Shown here: in pieces, positions 5,516 to 5,851 of the stretch
Numbering within the stretch: position 1 is the first letter of the stretch
Layout of the letters: the number at the start of each line of letters is the position of its first letter
Origin: JBEKHI01 sp050012355
GTDB lineage: Bacteria > Actinomycetota > Actinomycetes > Streptosporangiales > Streptosporangiaceae
Assembly (NCBI GenBank): GCA_050012355.1
Contig: JBEKHI010000478.1
Location: forward strand, 1 to 5,851
Direction: 5' to 3'
Length of the DNA stretch: 5,851 bases
Translations under genes and position numbers: made by a program
Notes under the pieces: generated by a model
What the model saw: the letters and a program-made list of their open reading frames with translations, nothing else
What the model was told of the DNA's origin: nothing
Databases searched by the model: none

Positions 5516-5851
5516 CCTGAGCTCACCCGCAGCCGGCGGCCAGCACCGAGTCTCTACCCTCACGAACCCGGACCGGTGCTTCGCTGCTGACCGGGAAATC
5601 CTCCCCAGCCGGTGCGCGGCAGCGCAGCGTTCCTGGTGGGTGCTGCACTACCAAGAAAAGCCTGCCTCGTCCCGGGGACGGTCGCGGTGGCGTGAAAGTC
5701 GGGTGGCTGCGGGCCGTAGGCGGCTGGGGCCGGCTGCCGCGTCCGGCGGCCGCCGGACGGATGTCGCTGCTGGTGCTTGTGGTGCTCATGAATGCGGTCA
5801 AGCCGCCGGCCCGGGTGTGCCGTTCCTGGGCGGTGCGGCTCTGCTCAGGCT
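5516..5851. other. Right-edge region with no identified gene
   Basis: No recognisable domain appears on either strand. The plus-strand frame is open from 5521 to the edge. Within it, GTG at 5692 or ATG at 5761 could start a protein; from 5761 it reads MSLLVLVVLMNAVKPPARV with mostly G or C in third positions and a hydrophobic N-terminus. Neither start has a clear Shine-Dalgarno. A gene divergent from LysR would be expected here. The minus-strand open frame at 5523-5801 is Pro/Arg/Ser-rich and looks non-coding. A perfect 20-bp palindrome lies at 5740-5759. Confidence 0.4.
5740..5759. repeat. Perfect 20-bp palindrome
   Basis: CGTCCGGCGGCCGCCGGACG equals its own reverse complement over all 20 bp. 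As RNA it could fold into a GC-rich hairpin; as DNA it could bind a dimeric protein. It ends 1 bp before the ATG at 5761. No T-run follows on the plus strand, so a simple intrinsic terminator is not supported. GC-rich genomes do produce such palindromes by chance. Confidence 0.5.

Noticed and set aside
4756..5520. 254-codon plus-strand frame opposite LysR
   Set aside because: It is Ser/Arg/Thr-rich with no domain, while the minus strand encodes a complete LysR protein.
5523..5801. 92-codon minus-strand frame upstream of LysR
   Set aside because: It has a Pro/Arg/Ser-rich composition, no recognisable domain and no ribosome site, and looks like chance at this GC content.
1..5851. CRISPR array, tRNA/rRNA, insertion sequence or phage gene
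   Set aside because: I saw no regularly spaced repeats, cloverleaf or rRNA signature, transposase motif or paired terminal inverted repeats.

Overview
The window comes from a high-GC genome with GC-rich third codon positions, GTG as well as ATG starts, and two starts that look leaderless. This points to an actinomycete (Actinomycetota), but the sequence alone does not settle the genus. It is a chromosomal stretch dense in regulators: three transcription factors of different families (TetR, RpiR/MurR, LysR) with the small sets of genes they probably control. I see no insertion sequence, tRNA, rRNA, CRISPR array or phage gene.

Left block (1-1137): a leftward GNAT acetyltransferase, cut by the window edge, is divergent from a rightward LmrA/YxaF-type TetR regulator. 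Between them are two near-identical 16-bp palindromes 32 bp apart. Each lies in the -35/-10 spacer of one of two back-to-back, overlapping promoters. The simplest reading is a TetR repressor that switches itself and the acetyltransferase together.

Central block (1266-4534): an AT-rich promoter carrying a perfect 8-bp-arm dyad drives three translationally coupled genes. They encode an APC-superfamily amino-acid permease, an M55 (DppA-like) zinc D-aminopeptidase with every known metal ligand in place, and an RpiR/MurR-family regulator with a non-canonical SIS domain. The overlaps are 4 nt and 8 nt. Together they look like a self-regulated module for taking up and hydrolysing a D-amino-acid-containing or related amide compound. 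DppA in Bacillus is paired with an ABC dipeptide importer, so the single-component permease here is the most interesting feature of the window.

Right block (4575-5851): a convergent LysR-type regulator starts at a GTG that looks leaderless, with a T-N11-A dyad (a LysR-box form) just upstream. The last 377 bp holds no gene I can name. It contains a perfect 20-bp palindrome and an open, high-GC3 rightward frame that runs off the edge. That frame could be the start of the LysR target gene, but this is not established.
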